Part shown: in pieces, positions 1 to 10,284 of the stretch
How the letters are laid out: each line of letters opens with the position of its first letter
How positions within the stretch are numbered: position 1 is the stretch's first letter
From: Chondrus crispus
Lineage: Eukaryota > Rhodophyta > Florideophyceae > Gigartinales > Gigartinaceae
Length of the DNA stretch: 64,000 bases
Assembly (NCBI RefSeq): GCF_000350225.1
Contig: NW_005179212.1
Coordinates: 1-64,000 of the forward strand
Direction of reading: 5' to 3'
Translations under genes and position numbers: made by a program
The notes under the pieces: generated by a model
Told to the model about the DNA's origin: nothing
Database searches by the model: none
The model's input: the letters and a program-made list of their open reading frames with translations, nothing else

Positions 1-465
1 ATGGAAAGCAAGGAGTCCGCCCCGCCAGAGTGGGACTTCCAGCATTTTGCTTCTTTTTGCGATGATTACGGCGAAGTTGAGGCATCACATGATGATTCGG
101 AAACCGAATTGGCACTGGAGGACACGTGCTCATATGATAGGGGCAGCATGGTGACTGTGAATTGCGGATCAAACGTGACTGAAGTGACACCATTTTGGTT
201 GGGAAGAATTGAACATGTTGAGAATGCAAATAGCAACAATATCGTTTTAACTGTGCGGTGGTTCGAACTTGTACAGGGACAGAAAGGAGGAAGCTTATGC
301 TACACTGGGCGTTACGCCCCGATGAAACAAAACGATCAATCACAGAGTGATATACCCTCTGCGGCAGTTCTCGTTTACTTTCCAGACTTGAACACGACCG
401 GTAAGATTTCGGATGTTGTCCAGCGCCTTACTAGGGAAGCACTAGACCCATTTGGAGAATGTTGA
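1..465 (+). CDS. C-terminal part of a DUF7869-type transposon protein (left-truncated by window)
   Basis: Open from the first base, so the true start is probably outside the window. The 154 residues have an acidic N-terminal stretch and then a segment with FWLGRIEH, IVLTVRWFEL and VLVYFPDL that lines up, block by block, with the last ~110 residues of the intact protein at 40184-42523 (FWIGAIVKR, IAVLWVQWME, VLCKFPKL). That shared tail is the only basis for the call; the DDE-like core of the family is not visible here. It ends with TGA at 463-465, about 100 bp before a decayed PTEN-like gene. It could be an intact gene continuing to the left or a remnant. No function for the tail domain is known to me; an SH3/BAH-like fold is only a guess. 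Confidence 0.5.
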   Translation: MESKESAPPEWDFQHFASFCDDYGEVEASHDDSETELALEDTCSYDRGSMVTVNCGSNVTEVTPFWLGRIEHVENANSNNIVLTVRWFELVQGQKGGSLCYTGRYAPMKQNDQSQSDIPSAAVLVYFPDLNTTGKISDVVQRLTREALDPFGEC

Positions 466-562
466 ACACCCTCCGGGTATTTACCAGACATTGATGCATG
501 TTATGCTGTGAGCGGCTGTGTGTTCGCTCATGACACTGCACTGCACGCGCCCCAAAAATTAA

Positions 563-1658
563 CGAATATACAAGGAAAGGTTTTTGGACGTAGGGAATGG
601 GAAATTCGTACCCAGCACAGTAGTCACCTTTTATAAGAAGCCGAGGCCGCGCAAAATCGTAGAGCTTTCCGATGGCGTCTTAATTGCTCTCTACGAGGAG
701 TACACCTTGGTCTCAGATTGGAAAGTCGCTCTGCAGCAGGCGTACAAGAAGTATGGCGAAACCCGACGCGCTCTCGTCCTCGACGTCGGTGCCCAAAGTC
801 AGGAGCCATGGATGACCGATATCCTCCCCGGCGTCGTCGTTACCACCACCAGCCATCTCGGTCCGTACTATCTCGCCCCTTCCTTGTCCTCCGTCTTTGA
901 GATTGTCTGTGCACCCTACTAATGGCTCGCGCAGGGGTTGGAGATGGGCTCCCAGAACATTGTTATCATCATCGCTCGCAACGCAGTCTCCGACCGCTAT
1001 CTGCCTCTCACTGCCGTTGCCCTTGTCGCCCGCGCCTACCTGACCTACTTCAGTATCTACAAGAATGGTGTCGACGCCCTTGATCATTTCATGAATCTCG
1101 TCAAGAAGTCAGGGATGTGCTCAGAGCGTCAAATGGAGCAAGATATCACAAGCGTTCCCACCTTGTAACAATATTTACGATTCTTCACAATGATGCGAAT
1201 CCGCCCCGTCCTCCCCAACAACCGCCCCATACAAGTAGCAAAGATTCTCGTCCAGGGAACTGTCAAGATTGATGACCAGCCCTGGATTCCCATTGTACGC
1301 ATATTTCAAGCAGGTCGGAACCAGACCAAAGAGTGCACCACTATTCTGCAAGAGGACAATGGTCTGGGAAACGATGCCATGATTGGTACAGGTTATGCTT
1401 CATTGGCCACCAACGAGGTCATTTCAGGCGATACCGTTCTTGTATTCGAGCACTGGGTCCCTATTTCCGACGACACCAAACCACCTTTTACAACTACAGG
1501 TCACACAGGCTTCCTCCAACCTCTGTATCACTTCGTGCGCTTTCAGGATGTCGAATGGCCCCACCCCTCGCGACAGAGTTTGAGACAATTGATGACTTCG
1601 GTGTCGACCTATTCTTCGAATACCTGGAACCACCTGAGGGTGTCTATGTGTACTAAGA
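563..1658 (+). pseudogene. Decayed PTEN-type phosphatase-like plus C2 (tensin-type) domain gene
   Basis: One reading frame carries homology across two in-frame TAA codons (920-922 and 1166-1168). The first part (KKPRPRKIVELSDGVLIALY) is upstream sequence; the middle part around 880-1165 (LAPSLSSVFE, NIVIIIARNAVSDR, LDHFM) resembles the phosphatase-like domain of auxilins and class II formins, where the HCxxGxxR loop is degenerate; the last part (YLRFF, MRIRPVLPN, then GHTGFLQPLYHFVRFQDV) resembles the PTEN C2 domain. Near 1560-1575 homology moves to the next frame (FETIDDFGVDLFFEYLEPPE), which shows a frameshift. In living relatives this module binds membranes and has usually lost phosphatase activity. 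Two stops plus a frameshift make this a dead copy. Whether the parent was an auxilin-like or a formin protein cannot be told. Confidence 0.6.
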
Positions 1659-1678
1659 TGTCGGGATGTGTCGACTAG

Positions 1679-2449
1679 ACGATTCAACTTTATTGTACAA
1701 CCCAGTGGAGAAGGTGGCAAAGGGCAAGGTGAGGAGATGGGCTTAAGGAACTAGCATGCTAATAAATGAGAAAGTGGTATGACGCCTCTTTCGTAGAAGA
1801 AAGCACGATGTACAAGAGTGTTGTACAAATACAGAAAAGTATACAGGTAGACCAGGTGGAGCGAGAACCGAAAAAGGAGGGCATGAGGGTGGCGTCTTGG
1901 TGTGAACAAAGTTGCGAAAGAAATGTGCGCAGTACTGGCTTGGCGAGCAAGTACTCCTCGACGAGGACGTCGTCGAGCTGCAGCGAGTCGAGCTTGTCCT
2001 GCAGGCCGAGGACGGCGGCTCGGACATGAGCGAGCGGCCCGGGCCGGAGTCCATGAAGTCGACCTCGGAGAAGTTGCGCGACTGGATGCGGCGGTGGGAG
2101 CCGCCGGGGGCCTCTTCACCCCCCTACAGGGGGGTTAAGAGGCGATGGTTGGGGGTCAGAGGTGCAAGGGGCGGGAAGTGAGAGGGTAAAGAGGTGGTGG
2201 TAAGATGCGGCAAATGTGTGGGCGGGTGGAACGGGGAGAAGCGGTCGAACTGTTAACGGTTGGCTGCCAAACAGGCTAGACGATCCGAACAATGTGTGCA
2301 CGAGCAAGCGACGGAGTGAGAGAAGGAAGGCAAGGCCGAGACTAAAACATTAAGCGACAGGCTCTGAGAAGATGCGATGTCTTCTTCCTATACAAATATT
2401 TTATGCCCCATCAAGGCGAATTTACATCTACTTGTGTGAGCCTTTCCAA
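1679..2449. other. Intergenic stretch with one GC-rich open segment, no recognised gene
   Basis: Between 1950 and 2110 the DNA is strongly GC-rich and open in several frames. The plus-strand frame (1912-2181) has a charged, protein-like stretch (SEKLRDWMRRWEPPG), but I recognise no family and the segment ends in low-complexity sequence. It may be the remnant of the same decayed gene as at 563-1658. Nothing else is supported. Confidence 0.3.
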
Positions 2450-2869
2450 CTAGTCACGCACTTCATCAACATGCTGTACGTAATAATTGGCTGAAGTGCT
2501 CTTCCGTTCAACTGTACATGTGTGAACACTAATATTCTTCCCGTCAGCATTGCGATATATTTATTTAAACATGTCTTCATCGGTTAGGTCGTCACCAATA
2601 GAACAAACCCAGTCCGGCGCCTCACCCTCGACATCGAAGCGTCTCAACACTTCAGCCACTGCTGCTCCTTTGTGCACCCCTCGCGGTCGAACGTAAAGGA
2701 GTTTTTGCCCCATCAAGACCTCCATCGGACTGCCGTGTAGCACCTCCTCGAGCGCTTGCCGAGCATCATGTGCTCGACTGACTGCGAGATTGCATATAGC
2801 TGGCATCTCTGAAATGCCAGCTATATGCAATCTCTTTCTGCGACATTGCCTCCGCACTTCATGGGTCAA
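2450..2869 (-). pseudogene. C-terminal fragment of trehalose-6-phosphate phosphatase (TPS/TPP family)
   Basis: The frame running leftward from about 2785 contains the HAD-phosphatase end of trehalose-phosphate synthase/phosphatase: LLYVRPRGVHKGAA (the VRPxGVxKG motif) and CSIGDDLTDEDMFK (the GDDxxDEDMF metal-binding motif). Directly after FK comes TAA (2563-2561), but the same frame continues with family-like sequence (TVERKSTSANYYVQHVDEV) to a TAG at 2452-2450, so the first stop is a nonsense mutation near the C terminus. The synthase domain and the first part of the phosphatase domain are missing; at the break there is a perfect hairpin (2786-2834). In living cells TPP turns trehalose-6-phosphate into trehalose. 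This is a fragment, not a working gene. Confidence 0.72.
2786..2834. repeat. Perfect 21-bp inverted repeat (hairpin) at the edge of the TPP fragment
   Basis: Arms 2786-2806 and 2814-2834 are exact reverse complements, with a 7-base loop (ctctgaa). The arm sequence starts gagattgcatatagctggc. It lies where homology to the phosphatase stops, so it looks like a snap-back duplication made at a break rather than a regulatory site. Confidence 0.85.
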
Positions 2870-3082
2870 GATTGTCGAATCTGTAGTTCATCGACATAAA
2901 GGTAGAGGAGATTGATCTACATCATGACTCCAAGGAATTATTCACTCTTTGAAACCGTGAATTTCACAGTTTCACAAAAATTACACACTTTGCTGCAGTG
3001 CGCAAAGAATAAATATACTTTCCCGAATTGGCCACCTATGTCTAAAAGCCATAAATAGGCTTAAATTCGGCTTAGGCAATAT
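2870..3082. other. Junction between TPP fragment and truncated retroelement
   Basis: AT-rich sequence with short repeats around gtgaa/ttcac at 2960-2990. No gene and no LTR end could be identified. Confidence 0.3.
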
Positions 3083-3370
3083 TCAAACGCAGTTCTTTTT
3101 AAGAAGGAAAAATCTTTTTAGTAACCAATCACTGTTGTACGGGCGTAGTGTGCGGACGGCCCACACTACAGCGAAGCACTCGCGTTCCGTAGCGCTGTAG
3201 TTGCGTTCGCTGTCGTTTAACGAATACGACCAATATCCGACGGGACGCCAGTCGTTGGCTTCGTCGTGTTCTTGCAGCAGCGTACACCCGAGTTGATACG
3301 CACTTGCATCGGTATCGATCATGTACGGCCGACCGTACCGCGGAAGCGCAAGTATCGGCGGAGCGATCAT
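3083..3370 (-). pseudogene. RNase H part of gypsy A pol, truncated
   Basis: Shows MIDTDASAYQLGCTLLQ (first catalytic Asp of Ty3/gypsy RNase H) and SATERECFAVVWAVRTLRPY (the ER-E-A-VW helix). It is in the same frame as the RT piece and is separated from it only by one TAA (at about 3393-3395, between PTEAQL and AFEDLKARM). Family sequence stops after LRPY near 3120 and runs into unrelated residues, so the second half of RNase H and all of integrase are lost. Confidence 0.75.
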
Positions 3371-3394
3371 TCTTGCCTTGAGGTCCTCGAACGC

Positions 3395-4825
3395 TTAAAG
3401 CTGGGCCTCCGTTGGATTATCGAAGTCGGGGTCGGCGTCCTTGCGGGTCATATCGGTTAGCGGTCGAGCTATCTTGGCAATCCCCTTGACGAAACGGCGG
3501 TAGACTTTGCACGCCCCGAGGAACGAGCGCACCTGCGTAAGCGTCCTCGGGAACGTGAACGTCTTGAAGGCGTCTGCCGCCGTTTCGGCCAGGCTGCGCT
3601 TACCTGGGGATATCACGTGCCCCAGGTAATGCACCTTCAGACGGAAGAAGCCGCACTTCTTGAGCTTGAGGGATATACCGGCGGTCTTCAACAAGCTCAA
3701 GACAATGTCGAGGTGTTCGGCGTGCTCCTCGTGCGTTCGGGAAAAAACTATGACGTCGTCGAGGTATACGAGACATATCTGCCATCTTACGCCGGACAAG
3801 ATGATGTCCAATGCACGTTGGAAGGTGGCCGGTGCCCCTTTCAGTCCGAACGGCATACGCAAATGACGAAACGTACCCATATGCGTGGTGAATGTGGTCT
3901 TATCCCGGTCCTCCGGCGCGACCGGGATTTGCCAGTAGCCTGAATTGCAGTCGAGCGTAGTGAAGACGGCTGCATCCCCTAACGAATCGATGCAGTCGTC
4001 CATCCGGGGCAGCGGATACGAATCCGCTTCCGTCTTTGCGTTGAGACGTCGGTAGTCAACGCAAAACCGAAGGGAGCCGTCTTTCTTCGGGACGAGCACC
4101 ACCGGCGAAGCCCACTCGGTGCTTGCGGGTTCGATAACTCCGGCGTTCAACATCTTGTTGACTTCTTTAGCAACCATCTCACGCATGGGGGGCCCCTTTC
4201 GGTAGGGCATAAAACGAATCGGTTTCGTCCCCGCCTCGAGTGGTATGCGGTGCTCCGTTGATCGTATCGTACCAAGCGCACCGCTCCACAGACTCGAATG
4301 GTTACGGAGCATGTCGAGTACCCGTGCGCGGAGCTTGTCATCGTCGATGTGTGACAAGTCCATTTCTTTTTCCCAATTCATCGGCGAATTTTCGGGATCC
4401 TTATTTGTGACTCGCGCGGTGCCTTCCGTCGATGATGGGCACCCCGCCGGCTGATCGCCGGGGCCGGCGTGACTTCCCACGGCGGTCTTATTTTCCGGGG
4501 AGCCTGGTCGGCCAGCTCCCCCTCTCCCGGCTTGCACGTCCCAGTCGGTGAGATACAGCGCGTGTGCGATCTCCGCTCCGACTCGGCGCTCGGGCGTCAG
4601 GATCGCCAGCGGATTGCGCTTCGCGTAACCGACGATGGTGCGCTTCGGGAGCCGCCTCGCTTGGCGCGAGAAATTCGCCACGATCACGTCGAAGGTCTGG
4701 TTCGGTAAGACCTCAGCTACACCGTTCGTGAGCCTCACTCCGTTTCGACGTTGGAGTGACGGCTTGGGTTCCAAGAAAACGAGGCCGCTCCCCGCGGTAG
4801 TGACGCGTATCCGTGCTTGCGACAT
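3395..4825 (-). pseudogene. Reverse transcriptase part of gypsy A pol
   Basis: About 476 codons. The RT domain begins near YRKGPPMREMVAKEVNKML and shows RFCVDYRRLNAKT, FTTLDCNSGYWQIP (first Asp), MPFGLKGAPATFQRAL and LVYLDDVIVFS (the YxDD box), followed by the thumb/connection with HYLGHVIS and VRSFLGACKVYRRFV. The catalytic aspartates are present. The upstream 150 residues are the protease-RT linker. A TGA separates it from the protease piece in the same frame, and a TAA from RNase H, so the polyprotein cannot be made in one pass. Confidence 0.85.
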
Positions 4826-4843
4826 GGCGGGGATTGTGACCCA

Positions 4844-5524
4844 TCAGGCGACACGGATCGGATGTGGGGCTTCTTCGCGTACGTCGGCCCGACTTGACTG
4901 GCGACCGTGGCGCCGGGTTGGGGGAGAAGGCTCCCCCTTCCCATCGACAATGGCGACGGAGCCACCTTGTCGGAGCTCGAGCCTCTGCGCATCGATGTCG
5001 ATACTTCGAACGTGCGCATCGATGAACGCCGTGCCCAGGAGGACGGGCACCGCGAGCTGGTCGGCGACCACGAACGGAATGCGGAACGTCGTGTTCCGCA
5101 GTCGGACGACCAGCTGCACAACCACAGTCAGCTTGAGCGGGTTACTGTTCGCGCCTGCCAACCGTGGCAGGCGTGCGTCGCGTACGACGTAGCGCGTCCA
5201 ATCCGGAGGAAGGTCGGCCTTCCTCACCAAGTTATACCCCGAGCAGGTATCGACTGCAATGGTACGAGTCTTGAACGCGTTCCCCTCGGTTGCGATCGAG
5301 CCGAGGACGTTGTATATCTTCGATGTCATCAAGCAGATGACACCGTCGACTACCTTCGTTGACGACGGCTCGGCCAGGTCGTTCCGGTTGGGCCGCCGGC
5401 GTCGGTTCCGGCTTCTCTTCCGTGATCTTCTGCCTGGGTTGCAAGGCGTCCGTCGGTCGGTGACGTCCTCGCGGCAAGTCGCGTCCGTACGCGACTTGAT
5501 TTCTTCTGGCGGCCCGGGACACAC
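4844..5524 (-). pseudogene. Retropepsin-like protease part of gypsy A pol
   Basis: The 226-codon piece is rich in Arg/Pro at its N terminus. It then carries TIAVDTCSGYNLVRK, which sits where retropepsins have the catalytic DTGA/DSGA motif (here DTCSG, a substitution), followed by FRIPFVVADQLAVPVLLGTAF, which matches the flap-to-VLLG-x-x-F segment of clan AA proteases. It is in frame with the RT piece across a TGA. The altered active-site triplet and the stop both suggest it is inactive. Confidence 0.65.
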
Positions 5525-5796
5525 GTGGGTCGGGCCGCTTGCGCGTTAGATGCGCTCCTTATTTGACACGTGGCTCACGGTGGCCACGGTGCCTTCTTCA
5601 TCTAGTCGTGCCGGGCTCTCCGTGGCCTCGGCGCCTTTGTCCTCCCGCACCTGACTTACGGAAGTCTCGGTGCGCTCGCGCGGAGTTGAGGGGAATATTA
5701 TCGGCAAACATTCCCCTCCTCCGCCGGAGTTGAATCGTAACGGGTCTAGGTTGGTGTGACAAGACGGCTCACGTGACCGCGCGAACGTAACCGTCT

Positions 5797-6483
5797 TTAC
5801 GGGGTTTTCGAACTACCCGAGCTGTCGGAGCTACCCGCCCTGCTATCGTTAGCTAGCGCGTCAACGGGTCCCTGGCCGTGGTGGTGCGCGTCGTTCCTCC
5901 ACCCTGGCTGGGCATCCTCTACGAAGTAACTGGATGCTTCGCCCCCTTGAATTGCAACGTCCGGCCGTTGCAATATTTGAGGGGCGGCGAGAACCGGTTC
6001 TCCTCCGCCTCCTTCTGTGGGCTGGGGGTTCGGATCCCCAACCCAATCTTGGAGGTACATGATGGCGTTCTGTACCCCTTGGGGCAACTGGGCACGGCCC
6101 CGGTCGCCTCTTCCATCTCGACGGGGATACCGCGTATCCATCCGATGAGGATCACGACGATCCCTTTGATCGGTTCCCGGGTGTCGATACCGGCCTTCGC
6201 GAGGGGCGAAACGGACGCACCCACCCGATCGGTTCGGGTCTCCTCGCCGCGGGCCTCGGTCTTCCAGCGTAGACTGCTGGATGAGATTGCGCATCCCGGG
6301 GCGCGTCTCCATCTGATAGCGGTAGTTCCTGTACGCCGTGAACTGACGTTGTTCAGGCGACAGGAACGGGCACGCGTACATGGCGTGGCCATACGTCCGG
6401 CACAGCCAACAAACGTACGCGCTGCCATCGTTCGACGCGAACGTCGCCGCGTGGCGTGCCTCTTCCTCGGTGAGTCGAGGCAC
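5797..6483 (-). pseudogene. Gag nucleocapsid part with CCHC zinc knuckle, gypsy A
   Basis: Contains CWLCRTYGHAMYAC, a C-x2-C-x4-H-x4-C knuckle that binds RNA in Gag, followed by FLSPEQRQFTAYRNYRYQM and a basic, low-complexity tail. It is in the same frame as the capsid part (6508-8358) and is separated from it by a single in-frame stop just after GELDISS. The protease starts in another frame about 270 bp further on. Confidence 0.7.
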
Positions 6484-6507
6484 GTTAGGCAGCCAGCGGT
6501 CTCCTTC

Positions 6508-8358
6508 TCAACTGGAGATATCCAGCTCCCCCATGTTGTGGCTCGGACCACTCGTGGCCTTCGGCGTGTGTGCGAACGCCGTTGCGAAGCTTCCGGTCGA
6601 ACCGGTGGAAGCTGGCGTAGGAGGTCGGCCTCCTGCGCGGTCGAAGCCTTGCGTAATGAGGACAGGGTCGGCCTGCCACTCATCTTCTCCAATGTGGAGG
6701 GCGGTCGCCGGCGAACTTGTTCCGTGCGACCTTGGAGTTCGGACTCCCTTCGCTGTCGGCTTCCGGTCCGGCAGCGGCAACCCGCGACGAGCGCGGTAGG
6801 TTGTACCCTCGGCCATTGCGATACGGCGAATAGTTGAGAGTTCGGTCTTCTGTTGTCCGGGAAACCTTTGCATCGTCTCTGCCACTGCGGCCCGGGTCGC
6901 AGTGGACAACCCGCGCACGAAGTAGTGCGCGAGGGCTTGTTCTGAGAACACGGCCGTGCATCGGAACGCGGTGGATTCCAGCCGGTCCGCGAACGTGTTC
7001 TCGGTTTCGTGAGGAAGCTGTCGCGCCGACGCGACAGCATCAAACGCTTCCCCTAACACGTCGTCGGTTAGGTAGCGTTTGATAAATTGGTTGACGAGAC
7101 CAGGCCAGCTCGTATCGTCGTGGAGCTGGCCGGCGCGGAGGCCGCGCATGGTGTAACTCGTATACAACCGCTCCGCGTCTCGCTCGAGGAAGTGAGCGAA
7201 GACACGGACTGCCACACCTTCCGTCAGGTGCTGGGCATTGAAGGTTATCCGGATATCCTTCAGGAACGGGAGCAACTGAATCGCATCAGTACCGTCGAAG
7301 CTCTTCATCGTGGGGCGGAGCCCACGGCAGCGTTGGACGTACTTGGCGATCCGTCCCGCGTCACCCGAGGTAACGCGCCTCGAGGTGTTGTCCAACCGAT
7401 ACATCCGGTAGTTCGCGACGGCGCTGAACTCCTGTATCATGGTGTGGACGGGCTCGACCCCAGGTTCGGCGGGACCCAACGTTCCGAATGGAGTGACGGG
7501 CAGTGTTCGGACATCGACGGGGCCGGGATGCGAGGTAAGATCCGTCGGCTGGTAGCCGCCCCAGCGAGGATCGAAGGGGAGAATCGGTTTCCCTGATCCG
7601 CGGGCGACTCCTCCACGGCCCTGGTCGAGTTCGGTCGGTACCCGTCGTGACTGCCGCATGCTTCCAGGGACATGCGGCAGGGCTTGAGTCTCGGACGCGA
7701 AGTTCGCGTCTGCCGTCGGCTTGATGTCCTCCGCCGTCCGGCTGGTGACGGCACCAGCCGGGGGCCACTCTTGCGATCCGGACGCGACCGAAGGAACAGT
7801 GGCACCGGGCCTACTCGAGGAGGCTCCGGGCGGCCTCTCGGCCGAGGTCTGTTCCATCTCACGGGCACGGCGGCGCGTTGAGTTAAGTTCGGCCGCCATG
7901 TGTGCGAACGCTCCCATCTGTTCGGCAGATGGGAAGGGTTGTGGGTCTCGTCGAACCCCGGAGTTTGCACTCGCGGGTCGACCCGCAACCTCTACGGCGG
8001 GGGAATCAATGCGCGCGTCCTCGACCAGCGCCACACGGGCGTGTAGCTGGTCGACGAGTGCGCGCAGGTTCTCCAAGGACTGAGTTACGCGCTCGAACCT
8101 TCCTTCGCGGAGGGAGCGCAACTCTTCCATACAGCGGGCGTAGACGATGTCGGAGACGTCGATACGGAGAGATGTCCGGACATCCTCGATGTACTCGGCG
8201 ATGCGATCGTACATCGCGCGAGCGCGTCCTTCGGAGAGGTCGGGCGACGGTTCGCGGTCCCGAGGACCTGCGTCGCCGTCGCCCACTTGGACGCGTAGCG
8301 CGGCCTCTCGCACATCCGCCGGCTCGGATCGGATCGAGGTCGGGTACTCGGCGCTCAT
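6508..8358 (-). pseudogene. Gag capsid part, gypsy A
   Basis: 616 codons starting with ATG at 8358. The first half is Arg/Ser/Pro-rich. The second half shows the typical retrotransposon gag core (SFDGTDAIQLLPFLKDIRI, VAVRVFAHFLERDAERLYTS, TENTFADRLESTAFRC, LAHYFVRGLSTATRAAVAE). This protein would form the virus-like particle. It stops just before the zinc-knuckle part; the downstream continuity of frame shows the stop is a mutation. Upstream lies the presumed LTR. Confidence 0.7.
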
Positions 8359-9065
8359 CTCAGCGCGTACGGACGCGGAGGTAAAGGAAAACCTTCTCGG
8401 CGTGATCTTGAAGGTCTTCTAGGTCGGGAGACCAGTGTCACATAAACACCCCACACCCGGCGGAGGGGATGTTCGTGATGTTCGGCGGAAGACCCCAGAT
8501 CGGCGTATCGAGGGTCTTGAACCAACCAACGCCACCGGAAGCGGGCCGGTAGCGGGTGGTAGAGCGTGGTCGGCGGGGACGCGCGCGTAGGCGAGTAGAT
8601 CGACGCCTCGACGCCCCGGAGCAGTACCGGTTGACGATCCGGTACTGACGGGCGGAAGCGGATCGCAGCTCGCCGCGGTGTCGCGCGCGTCCTCTACCCG
8701 CTCGGTGGTCACTACTCGCGGAATGGCGGTGTGAGTAGAGTAAGCTGGGTGGTCGACTGTCGGTGGAGGGTTGCCTGTCCTGGTCCCCTCCGCCGGCGGT
8801 CGCTCCCTATATTTATTGTACAAGTTAATTAACCGTCTACAGTACAGTATGGACTGTGCTGTAGTCGGCTTACTGTAGACAGTGCGGGCCGGCCCGCACT
8901 GCAACGCTGTCAGCCGTCGGGGCTTACAGCACACGTGTGCTACACGTGGGGTACACGTGTTAGTGCGCGCGCGCTGTAAGGTATGCGCGCGCACACGCTG
9001 TAAGGTCCGTACCTTACAGCGTTAGATCTAATTCTAAATCTAATATATAGTACAGTAGTCGGCGG
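8359..9065 (-). repeat. Probable 5' LTR / leader of gypsy A
   Basis: No coding capacity. The minus-strand sequence holds an AT-rich segment (around 8810-8835), palindromic stretches built from gtctacagta / tactgtagac (8837-8882) and repeated ctgtaaggt / accttacagc units (8970-9025). Because the 3' end of the element is missing there is no second LTR to compare, so the boundaries cannot be fixed. Confidence 0.4.
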
Positions 9066-9953
9066 TTATGCTACATCCGTCCGTCTCTCTGTACGTCCCA
9101 CAACCACATTGTCAACGTTGTGAACGGCAGCTTGCGATGGAACTTCAAACGTAGGCCCTCGTTCGGCAGTGGGAATGGTCGAGTGTAGCTCCGATAGTAA
9201 TTGCCGTACCACACCCAGGGGAGCACCAGCAAATCGGGCCTCGGGAACACCCAAAATACGGCACATACCCAGACATTCCTCCATGCTTAGACGACGACAT
9301 GCTGACGCAACAAACTCCTTCTTGAAAGCGATGAGCCTTTCTGGAAGAGAGGAAAAAGCATAACGTTCCCTGAATCCTGCGAACGTCCGAGGCCCGTACC
9401 CAATCCGCCAAAGCTTAAGCAGCCCGTCTTGCAACTCAGACTCACCAGCAGCTTCAGACCAGAAGCTATCCACTCCTTCAATCTTGACGTTAGCGGAGTC
9501 CAAAGCTTGGCACAAGTTTCCTAACTCCACTTCCTTAGCACCGTGAATGTCGTCCTCGCAAGACATTAACCGACCGACGGACTCTGCCCCTTCGAGGTTA
9601 GTCTCGCGACTTTCCCAAACGCGGGAAATTCGCTCGTTCCACGGAGATACATCGGTACTTCCCTTGCGGTAAGCATGACGTAACCACTTCACAAGACGCA
9701 AAATAGGGGGTACTTGATCAGATGTCCACCCGGTCGGCAGAGGTCCAAAGCCCTCCTCCGCATCTCTGAGACGAGAGATCAGCAGAACTAATTCCCCCGG
9801 TACAGTACTGGCGCACCAAGGCTTTAGTACCTCACACCAGCTCGCAGCACAAAACTTCACGAGGAGAGTCCCCGGCGCTTCTGCGGTTAGAATGCCCTCC
9901 ATTGCGTGGTATGTTGCGCTAAAAAGTAAACAAGGAACTCTAACGGGAGGCAA
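9066..9953 (-). CDS. Hypothetical protein, 295 residues
   Basis: A clean open frame on the minus strand, starting ATG at 9953 and ending right at the edge of the presumed gypsy A LTR. I recognise no domain. Composition is that of a soluble, mixed alpha protein with several Trp and Cys (for example FWSEAAGESELQDGLLKLWR). No signal peptide or membrane segment is evident. Its end at the retroelement border suggests it may be truncated by that insertion. It could also be an accessory ORF of an unidentified transposon. Confidence 0.45.
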   Translation of the reverse strand: MPPVRVPCLLFSATYHAMEGILTAEAPGTLLVKFCAASWCEVLKPWCASTVPGELVLLISRLRDAEEGFGPLPTGWTSDQVPPILRLVKWLRHAYRKGSTDVSPWNERISRVWESRETNLEGAESVGRLMSCEDDIHGAKEVELGNLCQALDSANVKIEGVDSFWSEAAGESELQDGLLKLWRIGYGPRTFAGFRERYAFSSLPERLIAFKKEFVASACRRLSMEECLGMCRILGVPEARFAGAPLGVVRQLLSELHSTIPTAERGPTFEVPSQAAVHNVDNVVVGRTERRTDVA

Positions 9954-10130
9954 AAAGGCATCGGGGCAGCGGGACGACTTGTCTAAATAGTCTTCTTGGT
10001 GTCCCGAAACCCCTGCAAATGGCCCTCATAGGCTGGGATCCAATTGAGGCCTCTACTGGGTCCTGCCACGGTGCATGAGGCGCACCTCCTCACTCGTCAG
10101 AATAATATTCATAGAATTAGCATTGTCACC

Positions 10131-10230
10131 AAATGTATGTATTTGAGCCTCCTTTATATAGTTCCATCCCCCCAATAGTGCCATAGCTAGAGGTATGTCA
10201 CGCTATTGCACTATATCGTAGGAGGCACTG
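10131..10230 (+). repeat. 100-bp dispersed repeat, copy A
   Basis: Matches 15261-15360 over 100 aligned bases with about eight differences by eye. The unit is itself a weak hairpin: tatatagttccat near its left and attgcactatat near its right are partly complementary, and it ends with ggaggcactg. It looks like part of a small non-autonomous element. The rest of 9954-10262 holds nothing else I can support. Confidence 0.7.
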
Positions 10231-10262
10231 CACATAATATGTAGTAGCGATATATTATACTA

Positions 10263-10284
10263 CACTGATCACAGTATTTAACCT
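10263..10284 (+). repeat. Left terminal inverted repeat of the pogo-like element
   Basis: Exact 20-bp match to the right end in reverse complement, with a one-base length difference in the outermost few bases next to the TA. Confidence 0.75.

Larger units (their letters stand above)
3083..9065 (-). mobile_element. Degenerate Ty3/gypsy retrotransposon A, truncated before integrase
   Basis: On the minus strand the order is gag capsid, zinc knuckle, protease, reverse transcriptase, RNase H, with RNase H cut off near 3120 and no integrase or 3' LTR. The coding frames are interrupted by in-frame stops after the gag capsid part, after the protease, and between RT and RNase H, so the copy is dead. 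The 640 bp upstream of gag (8420-9065) probably hold the 5' LTR/leader. The order PR-RT-RH and the RT motifs assign it to Ty3/gypsy. Confidence 0.75.

Noticed and set aside
1743-2119. Minus-strand Arg/Ala-rich ORFs
   Set aside because: Low-complexity translation of a GC-rich stretch; no family features.
5878-6837. Plus-strand open frame opposite gag
   Set aside because: Shadow of the minus-strand Gag region, which carries a zinc knuckle and capsid motifs.
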